Below, piece after piece: positions 34,058-47,334 of a DNA stretch of 64,000 bases. Numbering within the stretch: the first letter of the stretch is position 1; each line of letters begins with the position of its first letter. The stretch lies in the NCBI GenBank assembly GCA_964057225.1, contig OZ059895.1, positions 14,437,001-14,501,000 of the forward strand, read 5' to 3'. Source of the stretch: Auanema rhodensis. Its lineage: Eukaryota; Nematoda; Chromadorea; Rhabditida; Rhabditidae. The notes under the pieces are model-generated. The model saw only the letters and a program-made list of their open reading frames with translations, ran no database searches and was not told the DNA's origin. The position numbers and the translations under genes are program-made.

Positions 34058-34060
34058 TTC

Positions 34061-34155
34061 GGTTTAATTACCCAAGTTTGAGGTACTTTCCTGATTCAAC
34101 CAGAAACATTCTGTGTTCGAATTAAATTTTGGAACGCTCTCCACTGGAGAGCAAC
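34061..34155 (+). ncRNA. sls-1: SL1 spliced-leader RNA, copy 2
   Basis: Transcribed region identical to copy 1 by eye, from the GGTTTAATTACCC leader through the Sm site to the final hairpin. It starts 478 bp after copy 1, and the upstream 80 bp are also largely the same as in copy 1. Confidence 0.95.
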
Positions 34156-34375
34156 ATGAATCGAAAATCATTGGATGAATCAAGTTCTTTGGAATTTTAA
34201 AATTGAAAAATCAACGAAGATGATAATCATTCTGGGAATTATAGTTGAGATGAGCCAAGTTCGATGTAGCCTACACGTGTGCAGGACCCATGGTGTCTAG
34301 TCAAGAGAGACGGTCTTTATCATGTTGGGGGGAGAGATACAGCACGTCTATGTGATACGACACGTGCATTGATGC

Positions 34376-34397
34376 CACTGGGAGGTGACACTGCTTC
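34376..34397 (+). promoter_or_regulatory. PSE-like block of SL1 copy 3
   Basis: CACTGGGAGGTGACACTGCT is kept although the DNA further upstream has diverged from copies 1 and 2 (for example ATACGACACGTG instead of ATACGGCGCTT). That selective retention supports a promoter role. Confidence 0.65.
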
Positions 34398-34400
34398 GTC

Positions 34401-34495
34401 GGTTTAATTACCCAAGTTTGAGGTACTTTCCTGATTCAACCAGAAACATTCTGTGTTCGAATTAAATTTTGGAACGCTCTCCACTGGAGAGCAAC
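34401..34495 (+). ncRNA. sls-1: SL1 spliced-leader RNA, copy 3
   Basis: Transcribed region identical to copies 1 and 2, starting 340 bp after copy 2. Its spacer is shorter and more diverged. No 5S rRNA gene is visible in any of the spacers. Confidence 0.95.
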
Positions 34496-35334
34496 ATGAA
34501 TCGGAAAACTGTTTTGTCAGGTTTAAGCTTTGTTCATCATTGTTGTGAATGATTATTGAGGAATATTACAGTAGAATTCATAATTTTTGAAATTAGTAGG
34601 ATTATATGTTAAAATTGGAAACCTATCTAGCTAACATAGCAAACGACACGAGTGTTGATCACTGACTTTGTCGGTTATTCAAGGGTAGAATGTAATTGCT
34701 CATTCCTTTTAATGAAAATATATTTGAAATGTTTATAGTTGGCTTATGTATGTTTTAGGCAATAAGAAAGGTTTTATAACAAAATATTTAATAAGTTAAG
34801 TTTCAAGTTTTTTTTAAGTTTCTATTTTTCTTTTCATCCAAATCTTAACTATTCATAAATATTTAACTGAAACAACCACTTTTTTGGTCAAAGATCATTT
34901 CATTTGTTAAAGAATGTTCCTTTTTTTTCTTTTCAATAAGGTTTGAGCACGTTCTTTGCTTCACTTTTCTTTAAAAATCTACTTTTATTCATACAGCTTG
35001 TCTATCATCTATCTCTGAATATGTATACTCTATTTCACATTAATTATAGATAACAAGGAAAAATGTCAATTTTTAAAGTTTTTATCTTATAAGCATCTTT
35101 TAAACTTACTTATGGATATATTCCTTGGTTCTTCATTTTCTTTTTCTCTTTCAAGCTTCATCTTCTGGCTTTTCGTTCAATTTTCTCTTTTTTTTTTGAA
35201 AACCAAAATTAGTCATTCTTTCTCACTTTTTGTCACATTTTGGCTGTTGCAAGTTCATCTTCTTGTACTTTGTTTTCATAAAAAATATTATTTATCTCTC
35301 TTGTCCTTTACCACCTCTTTTCTTGGATTACATA

Positions 35335-35338
<4 letters not shown>

Positions 35339-35404
<66 letters not shown>
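35339..35404. repeat. (CT)n microsatellite
   Basis: Uninterrupted TC dinucleotide tract of about 66 bases on the plus strand. Confidence 0.95.
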
Positions 35405-35408
<4 letters not shown>

Positions 35409-37083
35409 ACTTTGATATCTACATATACTCACGCTTTTAGTTCATCTCTATATCAGCTGTCTATTCTTCAATTTCCTTTGATTGTCCGAAAATTGAAATT
35501 AATGAACGCATGTCATGCCATAGGTCAGATGAGACCTTTCTCTCTGGGGGTGATTCCATATGATCTGTAAGCTTGAAAGCTCAACCAATGTAAGAAAAGA
35601 GAAATAGAGGGAACGAGACATAAAAAGAAAGCAAGAAGGAGGTAGAGAGAAGAGATGAAGAGAGAACATGGAATTCGATTCGAAAGTCAAGCACCGAGAG
35701 AGAACAGAAGCTATGAGAGAATCAGGCACGAGTGGCGGAAGGATGCTATCCTTTCAACTAAGCATACCCTCTCTTGCCATCTCTCTCTCACACAATTCCG
35801 TTTCCCTCTCAATTATCCTCTTTCTCTCTTCCATTCCCTCTCTTCCTATCTCTCAAATTTGCAATGTGATTTCCTTATTTCCTTAATAAATCCGTTCAAC
35901 TTCAATAATTTGCTCTGGCATGCTCTCAGTTCAAGCTTTGGCTGAAACAACTTGAAACAGAGCTTGTAACTTATTCTTATTTTTTTCACTTCCTTCTTAC
36001 TTATTCATTGAAATTTGTAATTTTCAATATAATATACTATTTTTTTTTAAATCAAAGCTCTAAAAGATACCTGAATCTATACTATAGACGTCATTGATTC
36101 ATTCATTTTTCTATTTTTCTCCCTTCAATTTCCAATGAGAAATACAATTTTATTAACAATTGTTTATCCAATATTGCTGTTTGTCCTATAATTTTGAAGT
36201 AAAAAATTCAGGAACTTTCAAATAAGGCATTTGGCCGCATCGCAACCGCATCGCGCCATTGAAATCGAAGAGCTTTTATTGCGGGAACACAGGAGAGTAA
36301 TAAGGAGGGAAAGAAGAAGAGAAATGAAACAGAGAGTTTAGAGAATAAAGGAATGATAGAGAAAGAGAGTTTGTAAAGAATGAACGTAAGAAGAGAGAAA
36401 AATAGCGAGAGTGAGAGAGAAAGATAGAGAGAGGGAGCAGAAGAGACAAAGGAAGAATAGCAGGGACCTAAGGTTGTACTTGAGAGCTTCCTTCAGAAGC
36501 CTCATATAGCTTCAGCTAGGTTTCGACATTTTTTCTTTTTTTTTCTTCCAAATATTCCCATATTCTATAAAGGAAAAACATATACAAAGCTGTTTTTCTC
36601 AATTACTTTACTTGACTCAGTTAACGACCTTATCTCATGGATTATAAGAACACGAAAATTAATTTTTCCTTTTCGTCAAGCTTATACTACAACAGCATTT
36701 TGCTGTTCGTTGCCGTTCCTTCCTCTTCACTTGTCCATTACTTCCCCCTTTGATGTTATCCCTCCATTACATACATCTTCCTAACTTGATTGAATCTATT
36801 CAAATTCTTTTCGTCTTTTTCTTCTTCGTCGTCGTCAAAATTTCAAATATTTTCGCTTGAAAACGCCTAAAAATTTAAAACTTCCATCAAGCTTGATGAT
36901 AACACATAAGCAATCATGAGCTGTATTATCTCGCCTGCCAGCTACAACCACACTTCCTATTTTCTTTTCTTTTTTTTCTTTTTATTTTGAATAAAAAACT
37001 GGATTCTCTCGCTTCGAACAATGTACCTATTGCATTCAGTGCTTCTCTGTTCTGCTAATAATATGATTTCGTGCTCAGTTCTA

Positions 37084-37086
<3 letters not shown>

Positions 37087-37130
<44 letters not shown>
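37087..37130. repeat. (CT)n microsatellite
   Basis: Uninterrupted TC dinucleotide tract of about 44 bases. Confidence 0.95.
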
Positions 37131-37132
<2 letters not shown>

Positions 37133-38229
37133 GTAAGCTAGTTGCTCGAACACCTTCTTTCATTTCAGGAAAAACGTGTTCACTCCCGTAAGATACCCAT
37201 CCCACTTCATAGCTTTACTCTTTTCCTTCAAATTTGTTGTTTTTTGTCCATTTTGTCTTAACTTTTCCCTCGCTTTCCTTCCTCTCTCTTTCTCTCTCTC
37301 TTTTTCTTTTTTTTTTTGGCTCATTCCCTTGAGTTTTTTCTTCATGCTGGTTCAAAATGCTGCGTTCTTGTGCGATATTATATGTATACGATGAATAATT
37401 TTCTCACAATGCTTATATTTCAATAATTTTAAACTATATTAACTATATCTATAGATATACTACATATATCTATCTATACTATCTAGCAATTGTTCTATAA
37501 CTATAGAAGAGATATACTGTTTAATTCATATCTTTAACAATTTCATTTGAACTTATTTTGTATTTTAAAGTTCAGCTCAACTTCACACACGCACACACGC
37601 ACAGCTGACCTGATACCGAATGTTTCAGCCTCCCCCCCCTTCCTTCTCCATTCTTATTTCGTACATTTTTTCCGTACTTTCAATATTTTTTCTCATTTCC
37701 ATTCAAACTATTTGACTATATTATTCTTTTCTATTCATATTCATATATATCTTCTTTTCTTTCAATGTTTTCTTATTAATTTCTTATAATTTATATATAT
37801 AAATCTCTTTTGAATATTTCTTAATATTCTATTTTTATAATAAAAATTATAAATTAATTGAATATTATTAAAATAGTTCAAAAGAATAATCAATAATAAG
37901 AAAGTTACTTAAGTCTTATTTCTTTGTATTGTTTACTTCGTCTTTGTTTGTTTGTGCTCATATAAGCCTAAAAACATAAACTTTTCAACTTCAATACCAC
38001 TAAAATAATACAAAAATATCTTTTTAATCAAATAAATGTATATATTCCTATAGATTATCTATATCTAATATTATTATATTTTATCTTTTTAGAACTTTTT
38101 ATTTTTCTTTAAAATAGAATTCATATATGTATATATATACACATATTCTCCGTTTTACTTTATAATTAGTATAAATGTACTTTTATGCTATTTCATGTGA
38201 TTTTGACCAAAATTATTTCAGACCAAATT

Positions 38230-41200
38230 ATGTCTGCTGGATTAGCTGTTAAACGACCTCAAGCTGGTATGCAAACAAGTTATTTATAAAAAATATTTAA
38301 CATAATTAAAATTTTTATATATATATAATGAGACAAAGAGGTTTTGAACTCATGCTGTATGTCATAAATCAAAAATCATTTGAACTTTTTCTTCTATTCT
38401 CGTGTTTTCTTTGGAATATATCAACTGACTTCACGTGGTATGCTAATCATCCATTGCATTCAATTCATACGTACATGTGACGTACGTCATACGCGTTAAT
38501 GTTACAGTTTATTTTAAAACGAAACTATCAGATGATCGGTTGTACTTCAATTGAATGAAACCTTTTGTGAGCAATTAACTTAAATAATTTCAGGCAATTT
38601 ATCAATTTACAACACATTGAACGATAAACTCATATCACATTCATCAACTATATCAACAAATGCTGAAAAAACAGCAGAAAATGTTGCAAACGATGATCAA
38701 CAAAAAGCTTTACTGGAAAAGGTCAGATTTCTACCATATTAACCATTTATTTTATTATTTTGCTACTAATATATACACATAATATTCAAATTTTATTTTA
38801 TGCGGTAAATACAATTATTATGAAATATAAGTTTCGTATAAAATGTTTTGTTTTGTACGCTTTCGCCGTGGTCCACATTCTCTGTATCTTTGCACTGGTC
38901 GCATGTGCTTTGAGCTTCTCTTTTCTATAATTAACCTTTGCTCAATTAGCATGAAGTGACCTCCCACCACCCTCCTTGTCCTTGAGGGTGACATTCAACT
39001 TCAACAAGTTCATATATCCGATTTATTCGAAACATAAAATTCAGTTGTTAAGTTCAAGCATCATTGAATTTCTCTCAAAGTTTTTTTTTCAAATATCACT
39101 CACCTCATTATTTGAAAAGTTCAAATATCTCCAGTCAGCATGTAATGAATGTCACAACAATAATGTTGATCAACGTATATTAGTGTATAGATATAGCACA
39201 TTATCGCTTTCATATACTTGAAGATGGTGTCATTCTATTATCTCAAATCATATGATCAAACCCATATATTTCTTTGAACTCTTGTTATATGGACTACACG
39301 TATCTTTGCGGATTATTTGACTAAATTTCATTTTTTTTTCTCTCTCGAGTTTTCAGATCCAAATGCAATTTCTCTTTTGTACACAATCCAATAATCGACA
39401 ATCGAATAAATCTTTTTTGAGACTAAAATTTAACAATTTTTCTTAATTGAAACCATGTTTCCAAGAGAAATAAAGTATTCAGAGCATACTAGAGCATGTT
39501 TCTCATTTCTCATCACTCACCTTCCTCCCTCCAGACGTTTTTTTTTCAAATAGTTTTTCTCTTCAACTTGATCTCCTTCAAAGCCTTTCTCTCTCTCTTT
39601 CTCTCTCTCTCTCATTCTCTCTTTGTCGATCTGTTTCTTTCTGTCTAATCACTTTTCTTTTTCTTTCATTTTTTTTTGAAAATAGTCTTAATGGTCTAAC
39701 TTCATTTACTTTTTTTCTTGAATTCTCTTCAAGATGTATAATATTTCATTTTGAAATTTCTCTCTACATTTCTCTTCAAATATCATTAACTTTCTCCTTC
39801 TCATCTAAATTCAGTCAGTTGTTCTTCTATGCTTTTCGGATTCACGGACACCCTTCATCGTAATCTTAAAGACTTTAAGGAAATCTTTCAATATGCTACT
39901 CATTTTAGACAAAAATATGTTTTTTCTTATTTTTTCTATGTCTCTTTATACAATATTATATTCTTAATACTTGTTTCTTTTGATATATTTCACATGAAAT
40001 CATTTGAAATTCAGATTTTCTATTGAAATACACGGATTTACATTTCTCATATAGGTGTAATATCTTTCTTTTAAAACGTTTTGCTGTCAAGCTTTAAGCA
40101 TTTCACAGCATTAAAACACTTTTTTTCGATTCCTACTAGTACCTTGATAAATCATTTCAGTGTCAACAATTTACTTCTTCATTGATACATCTGTAGTTCA
40201 TAGATTTCCATAAAAAACATGTTCAGACATTTTCAAAGAAAAACTTAAAAAGTTTGAAGCATTTGAAGCATTTTAAGCTTAATTTAGAATTATATTATTA
40301 TATAACATAGTATACATGTAACTATATAATTTTCAAGTAATTCTTCTCATCTATTTATCTGTTGTTATTGGCAAACATCTCGATTTCAAATAGCCGAACC
40401 CCCACAATTATCCATCTCGCGTCGGCAAGCCCTGGTCACATGTTGCTCACAAATGAAAGAGAATGTTGAAAAATAGCTTAATGCTTAACATATCTTGTAT
40501 TGACTCTCATTTCATCTTATATCTTATATTATCAAAATAAAAATAAATTTTTTTATTTATTTCGGTAAGTAATATTATGAGTTCAAGTTCATGTCATTGT
40601 GTTTACACATCATACTTCACTAAAAATTCTGTTCTTTCAACTCAATAACTTCCTCTGTTGTTGAAGCTTGAGCTTTAGTTTCAAAAAAGTTTCTTTTTCT
40701 TATATTAACCTTGATCCATTCCCCTCTCTCTCTCTCTCTCTCCCACTCTCCCACTTGATCTTTCTCTTTACCTTCCTTGAATAAGAAATATACGAAAAAC
40801 CTATATGATATACGTATTGTAATATGGTTATATTTTATCTCCAACTTGTAGTTGATTGGTTCTGGATCCAGACTTTCATAGGAAAAAATTTCAAATTATA
40901 ATTCAAAAAAAAAATTTTGTTAGAAAAGGCTTTGCTAAAACTCGAAATTCTGATACTTAGTGCCTGTTGAGTCTTCAAGCTTTATACCCTCAGCAGCTTA
41001 AAAAAAGTTTAATCTTTAACGTTATTTCTCGTTCAAATTTCTTAGTTCCTTCAAAGCAACATGATAGCTTTTCTCAAATTTTCACTCATTCTACCATGTC
41101 CGATTATCGGAGATTATTCTGCACACTTCTGTCCCGGTTTTTCCGATTCAGATTAGTTTCTCTACACTAGCATTCACCCAGTTTTAACAGTATTATACCC

Positions 41201-42882
41201 CTCCACCTGGTATTGAATTCATTTTTCCATCTTTGTTCGCCATCCAACAGTATTATTTTCATTTTTAAAAAACATTTCAATTTTTGAAATAGATTATTCA
41301 ATTCAATATGAACATGTTTCAGTTATCAGCAAGTGCATCACAATCATCAGATTTAGAAGGTCGTCTGCGTACAGCTTTACGTGAGCGTGACGAACAGTGG
41401 AGAAAACACGAAAAAGTAAATATTTTGGTTCAAATAACATTCATAATATTCTGATTTAAAGGCTCAAATATCATTCTTACAACAAGAAAGTTCAAATATG
41501 CTCAAAGGACTTCATAGCGAGATTGAACGATTAGGACATCAGTTGAGAGGTAAGGACAAGTCTGATAAGCCGACTTAACTTGATCTTCAGATGCTAAGCA
41601 TAAGCTTCTGGTAACTGGCACAGAATCCGTATCCATTTGTGATCATACAGAATTGGAAAAAACAATTTCACAACATGAAGAAACAATACGCTTACTTGAA
41701 CAGGTTCAAACTTAACAAACTTGATTGTACTGAAGCATTTTTTATTTCAGAAATTGACACGAAAAGAAGATCAAGCACAGAATATTGAAAAGACTGTCAC
41801 AGCTACAATTCATAAACTTCAAGAACAAATTCATTTACAGGTTAGTACAATGAAAGATATATCATCTGGCTAATCATAAAGTTCCTTCTTAATGCTCTAA
41901 GCCTATCAAATTGCAAAATTAACCTCTTGTAAACAATGTGATACTCTGCAAATCACTATTCCAAGTATTATTCTATTTTCGTCACGTATATCGTATAATT
42001 AAATCGAAATATATTAAAATCTACTTTTGTAAAGTTTCAAGTTTTCTTTGTAGGCTGATAGAATTCGCCAGTTATCATCTGAAATGAATGATAGAAATCA
42101 AACTGTTGCTCATCTTAGTAGCCAGGTAAACGATCCTTTTTTTGCTTTTTTTTGTTGAAAAAGAGAATAAAAAAATTTCTTTTCAATAGAATTTCTTTGA
42201 AAAAAATTTTTTTTCAGCTGAGAGCCTATCGTTTGAGAGATGCTATGGCAACAGCTCAACAAAGACGTCGAGCTTCACATGGAAGCAATAGTCCATCTTC
42301 ATCTGAATTAGTTTCTCCAACTTCACCCTTCAGGTAATTTTTGAAGTAAAAATGCTGTTAACAAACGACTGCCCTTCGAATCTTACAACCTATTCGATCT
42401 CTATGTGCTACTTGGACGCCCTTGCATTGTTGTACAAGCTTCAAGTTCCTAGTACAAGCATTACCACGTGTTATGAAACATGTTGAGCATGTCACCCGAA
42501 TTGAGTGTTGGGTGTTTGTATTATTTTCAATAAACTATATCATATAGTAAATAATATTTTCTAAAGATTTATTTTTATTTTTGTAGAGTATTTCCCCCAG
42601 CTAAAGGACTTGTAAGTGCATCTGTTACGGTTAGTTATCCCGGAAGCCGAAGTGACATGCAAAGGTTGGTTCAAGTTCTTATAATTGTCGCAACTTACAA
42701 GATATTTTTAACAATTCCTATAGAAAAAAGTGCTTATTATTCAGTTTCCCGATCTGAGAAAAAAAAACTTTCTTTTTCCTTCTAAAAATCTTTTCATTTG
42801 CAGTGACCAATCATCAGAAGGGCCATGTAGCATTGAGAGACCCAGACGCCGAAAGTCAACTGGAATAGGATTTGGAAAATAA
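38230..42882 (+). CDS. CCDC92: CCDC92-like coiled-coil protein
   Basis: Coiled-coil protein related to CCDC92/CCDC74; the human protein localises to centrioles and cilia. Ten exons (38230-38266, 38594-38721, 41323-41415, 41462-41549, 41591-41703, 41751-41840, 42054-42125, 42218-42333, 42587-42664, 42804-42882) give 297 residues. The CCDC92 core is recognisable: SFLQQESSNMLKGLHSEIER (human FLQREHASTLKGLHSEIRR) followed by heptads up to SEMNDRNQTVAHLSSQLRAYR (human LSSELEQRASTIAYLTSQL). The tail is Ser/Pro-rich and basic (RASHGSNSPSSSELVSPTSPF; RPRRRKSTG). The intron 38722-41322 (2.6 kb) is large for this genome and full of CT-rich repeats. In C. elegans such proteins would suggest sensory cilia or centriole roles, which is inference. 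Confidence 0.78.
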
Positions 42883-43133
42883 GTTCAACATTAAAGTTTC
42901 AAAATCGCATCATATCTGATTTTGAGCTTTTCTTCTTCTTCTTCTTCTTTATTGAAACATTATTATTTCCTCTTCTCTTCTTCATAATAATCATATCAAA
43001 ATATATATTTATATATATATATATTATGTGTGTGAAGCTGCTATGTATTGGACTATGTGTGATGATTATTTAAATATCCAAATTTTGGAATATTTCAATC
43101 ATCAGCTCTTATTCATGTGAATCTCTGTCCCTT

Positions 43134-43136
<3 letters not shown>

Positions 43137-43184
<48 letters not shown>
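43137..43184. repeat. (CT)n microsatellite
   Basis: TC dinucleotide tract of about 48 bases. Confidence 0.9.
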
Positions 43185-43187
<3 letters not shown>

Positions 43188-43992
43188 CTTTTTTCTTTTT
43201 CGAAAGAAAATATTCAATAATAATTTGTTTTTTGTGTTTGCTCAATTAACATCAACTCGGTACTATTATTCTCTTTATTTTCTTTTTTTTTTTTGGATTT
43301 TTTTCAAAAAAAAAAAATATGCGTTTGATATACTGTATATACCATATAAATATATGTACAATGTATTATATAAATATTATAAATTATCCGATTAATTTTT
43401 GATTTTTTAACGAAATAGGTATGGTATTCGGTGATGTAAGTGTATGCATGAATAGGAGTTTTTCTCTTTAGAAAACCTGATAATATGTGTATAATTAGTT
43501 AAAATATAATACATTTTATAGTAATGAATAGCATTTATTAAATAAATACATATCTATACATTAAATAAAAAAAAGAAAAGAAATTAATGTCTATTTATAT
43601 AATTTTAATACAAAAAAAATAGCTGATTATGCTGTATAGTTAAGAGATTCTTTTCATTCATCCATCACCAATTATTATATTCAAATTAGCATATAATGGT
43701 GTAATAAATGAAATACACGTGTATACACGTGAACGATTATAATTGCGTCAAATTCTAATTTTGAACTTCTTTCTTGAATTTTTCAAAACGGTTGTATTTG
43801 AATATGCTCTAATCTTAAATCTAATTATTTATCATCATAAATCATATTACTGTATTGTTTTTTGGTCTTAAAAAGATAATTTAATTAATATTTTTTCTTT
43901 ATTTTACTTGAAATAATGTACTTTACATGAAGATAAAAGGAGATTTTGAGTAGAATTGGATTCTATAAAGTTTAAAAGAAATTGTTCTTCTG

Positions 43993-43995
<3 letters not shown>

Positions 43996-44036
<41 letters not shown>

Positions 44037-44048
44037 CTCTCTCTCTAT
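43996..44048. repeat. Imperfect (CT)n microsatellite
   Basis: TC tract interrupted by TTTCTTTC. Confidence 0.85.
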
Positions 44049-45836
44049 CTATCTCTCTTATCACAAGCATTTACCCAATTATATGTTCTCTCGCTTCCTT
44101 TTCAAGTCAACGGTCAGGATACAACAATCTAGGTTAGTGTTAGAAGAGGATAAACGCTTGTCTTGTTCTCTCTGTCTCACCTTTTCTCTCTTATTCCCCT
44201 TCTATCTCTTTTCTAATATTCCTCCTATTCATTACTGATAAACGTTGATTTTGGATTTATTCTCTCACCAAACTCTTTTAATCTCTGGAATTCTCTATCA
44301 TCATGTTATCTAAGCGATTGACTTAACGCTACATTCATTACTCTTCAATCTCTTCTTCCCCCTCTCCCCCCCCCCCTCTACTTCTCCCGCTTTCTCTATT
44401 GCGTTTGAATATTATCACTTGTATTCATTTAGATCTAGCATTAAATGAGTCTTTTTCATTAATTCTTAACATTTTCCATACAAGACGAATAAATTCAACT
44501 TTGATCATCTAATATGATGAGCATAAGCTTATATGCTTGAACGAAGATAAAAAAGAGGAAAAATTAAAAAAAAAAAAGGAAATATGATAGCTAATTTGAT
44601 GATTTGATAACTCATGCTGATTTAATGAAATTTAGTAAAAAATTTTTTTTTGTTTTTTTTTTTGCTTTCATGATGAATTTCAGCAAATCACAACTTTCAT
44701 CCAACAGGTTACTTAGCGATAACGAACAAGCTGTCTCTCTACCTCTCTCTCTTTCTCTCCCTCCCTCTTTCTCTCTCTCTCTCTCTCTTTTACTATTATA
44801 CATATAATATAATATACAATATGTATTATGTATATCTTGGTAGTTTTAAATGAAAATATTTTTTATTTTTAATAGAATAATATATAAATTTCTCTGTCTT
44901 CCAACATCTTATGATACTATTTTTTCTCTTCTGTCTTTCTTTTCTCTTTTTCGTTTTTCTTTCTTTTCATTTCGTTTCGTTTCTTCCCTTTTTTTGGCTT
45001 CTGCTTTTGAACTGTAAATATATATATTTCATGTGAAAATTCACTATTTAAGTCTTGATATGTAAGTCAAGATCTCCTTTTCTATTTTGTTATAAAACGC
45101 CAGTTTTCTCTTATCAATGCATATATAGATATATGAAATTCTCAGAAAATAGATCATTCACATGCAATACCTTCTGAAACATTTGCAATTCGAATGCTGC
45201 TGAGTAATCTTTTACAAAACTCTTCAACATGAGATTATATTCTTTTATATAATTCTTACTGCTTCAACAACCTTATATCCACGAATAGAAACGATTGAAA
45301 GAGAGAGAGAGAGAGAGAGAGGGGCGGGGAGGGGGGGGGCGGATAGAGAGAAGAGGGATATCTACGTGGACAGAGGAGTTGAGGAAGAGAGAGAGAGAAA
45401 GAGATAAGTGACAAGGATTATTCACGGGGACGAAGTAAATGTTTTTGATATCATGAAAGGGGCTGGAAGTTGTTCGGGATGTGAGTGGGGGAGGAGAGGG
45501 GGGGGGGACAAGTGGGAGGAGTAGAGAGAAATCTCTATCTGTTCGTGACTTCTCAAGGAAGTAACCATGTTTGACATTACCATCATCATCTACTTCTAGA
45601 ACTATAACGCTTATTCTACTGAAATTCGAGCTTAATTTCAATATTTCTCTTCTTCTTCTACGCCTGATATTGTTTTTTGAGAACCAAAAAAATTTTTTTT
45701 AATTTTCTGGACAACAAGGATGATGATCAGTCTTATTCAGTAGTAGTATTGGCCTTGTATTTGTATATAAAAGGAATAGAGAGAGATTGAGAAAGAAAGA
45801 GAGAGAGAGACAGAGAGAGAGAGAAAGAGAGAGAAA

Positions 45837-45849
45837 GGGGGGGGGGGGG
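45837..45849. repeat. Poly-G tract after GA repeats
   Basis: Thirteen consecutive G following a GA-rich stretch (45780-45836); a smaller G-run lies at 45498-45507. Confidence 0.9.
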
Positions 45850-47272
45850 TAGATGATGATGACCCCGTTTTCGATTAATTTTCATTCCAATTCATCCTTA
45901 TCAATATTTCATTTCATTTGTTTCTTTTCTCCTTTTGCAAACAAAATCGTTTCACACAATTCAATATAAACAACATGTTTTTCAATACAATATCGTTATT
46001 ACTGAATTTGTGTTTTTTCTCACATACCTTCAGAATTCACAAACGACGACGACGACGACAACGACGACGACGACGTTGACGACATTCATGATGACGACTT
46101 GTTATATCAATCCCCCTCATCTAACCTTTCTACTATTACCATCATCATTTCATTTCTCTCTTTTTTCATTTTATATTTTTCCATTCGAAACCAATAAGCA
46201 AAAGCAAAAAAGAAAATGCTACTGTGCTACAGCTACGGTTATTGCGAAGGCTACTGTGACACTTCTTCTTCTTCTTCGGCTGCTGTTCATGATGATGATG
46301 CTGCTACTGTTGTAGCTTATTCTGATATTCTGATTCTGAAGTTCAAAGGATTTGAAGAATAAAAACCAATATAATTCCATTTAAAAAGACGAACGAATGA
46401 CTTCTACGATTGATATCCATCTCCTTCCATAACTTTTTTTTTTCTCATCGTATTTCTTCATTTGTAATCTCGCTAAGGGTCAATTGACCCCAATCTATCT
46501 TCAACTCTCTCTTAATCATCGTCTCAATTTCTTTTACCCCCCTTAGCTATTATCATTCAATTTCTATCATCATTATAACCTATTTGACTACTTTTAATCC
46601 TTTCTCACACTATCATATCTCCTGAATTTCTTTTCCATTTTTTTTTCTTTCTTTAACATCATCTATCTTTCAAAAAATATTTTACTGATTTGAACTCAAT
46701 CTATGTATGTGTCTGTGTCTTTCCTCCCTACTCACCATCGATACAAGACAACGTGGTTCAATCTTGTTCATCAGTAATGTTGACGTCATCATCTAATGAA
46801 TACATCACTTTTCATTACAGCTTCTCACTCGATATGATCTCTCCTCTCATCTCTCCTATTCTCACCTTCATTCTCTTTTCCTTTTTCTCTCCAACTTACT
46901 TTTTATAGTTGAAGATCAAAAAATAAAAAAAAAATAAAACAAAGTTATCATCTCAATTCATCAATTCATCTTCAATCTCTCCCTCTGCTTCTGCCTCTTC
47001 CTCTCGTTTTTCCTTAATCACCACTTCTTCTTCTTTTTCTTCGTAGCTACCATCATCTTCATCATATTGCGTAACATTTACAACAAAAAAATATTTGAGA
47101 AATTGCAATAAAAGCCTATCTTATCACCACAGAAATTTTGTCTCATCCAATATTGAATTTGAATAATAATAATTGAATTTTCTCTTCATATTTCTAATTC
47201 ATTATCTCGATTTCGATACAGAATGTTGTTTTCAAAGTCCCACCACTACCACAAGCACCAGCCCCATACACA

Positions 47273-47301
47273 GAGAGAGAGAAAGAGAGAGAGAGAGAGA
47301 T

Positions 47302-47334
<33 letters not shown>
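47273..47334. repeat. (GA)n microsatellite
   Basis: GA dinucleotide tract with a few interruptions (AA, TA). Confidence 0.9.

Larger units (their letters stand above)
34523..38229. other. Gene-free, microsatellite-rich region
   Basis: About 3.7 kb with no supported gene. Pyrimidine-rich on the plus strand in most of its length, with two long (CT)n runs (35339-35404, 37087-37130), a purine-rich patch (35590-35730 and 36280-36460, GAGA-rich), and AT-rich flanks. Open frames here are Ser/Leu or Arg/Glu runs generated by the dinucleotide repeats. ATTATTTCAG at 38211-38220 precedes the CCDC92 start and is a likely trans-splice acceptor. Confidence 0.6.

Noticed and set aside
33475-34060. 5S rRNA within the SL1 spacers
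   Set aside because: Looked for because of the common nematode linkage; none of the conserved 5S segments I remember is present on either strand.
35112-35570. 152-residue open frame rich in Ser and Leu
   Set aside because: Produced by the (CT)n tract; no splice context or family resemblance, and a frame shift gives the same Ser-Leu run.
45935-46315. 126-residue open frame with a poly-Thr run
   Set aside because: Comes from an ACG/GAC trinucleotide cluster; low complexity on both sides.
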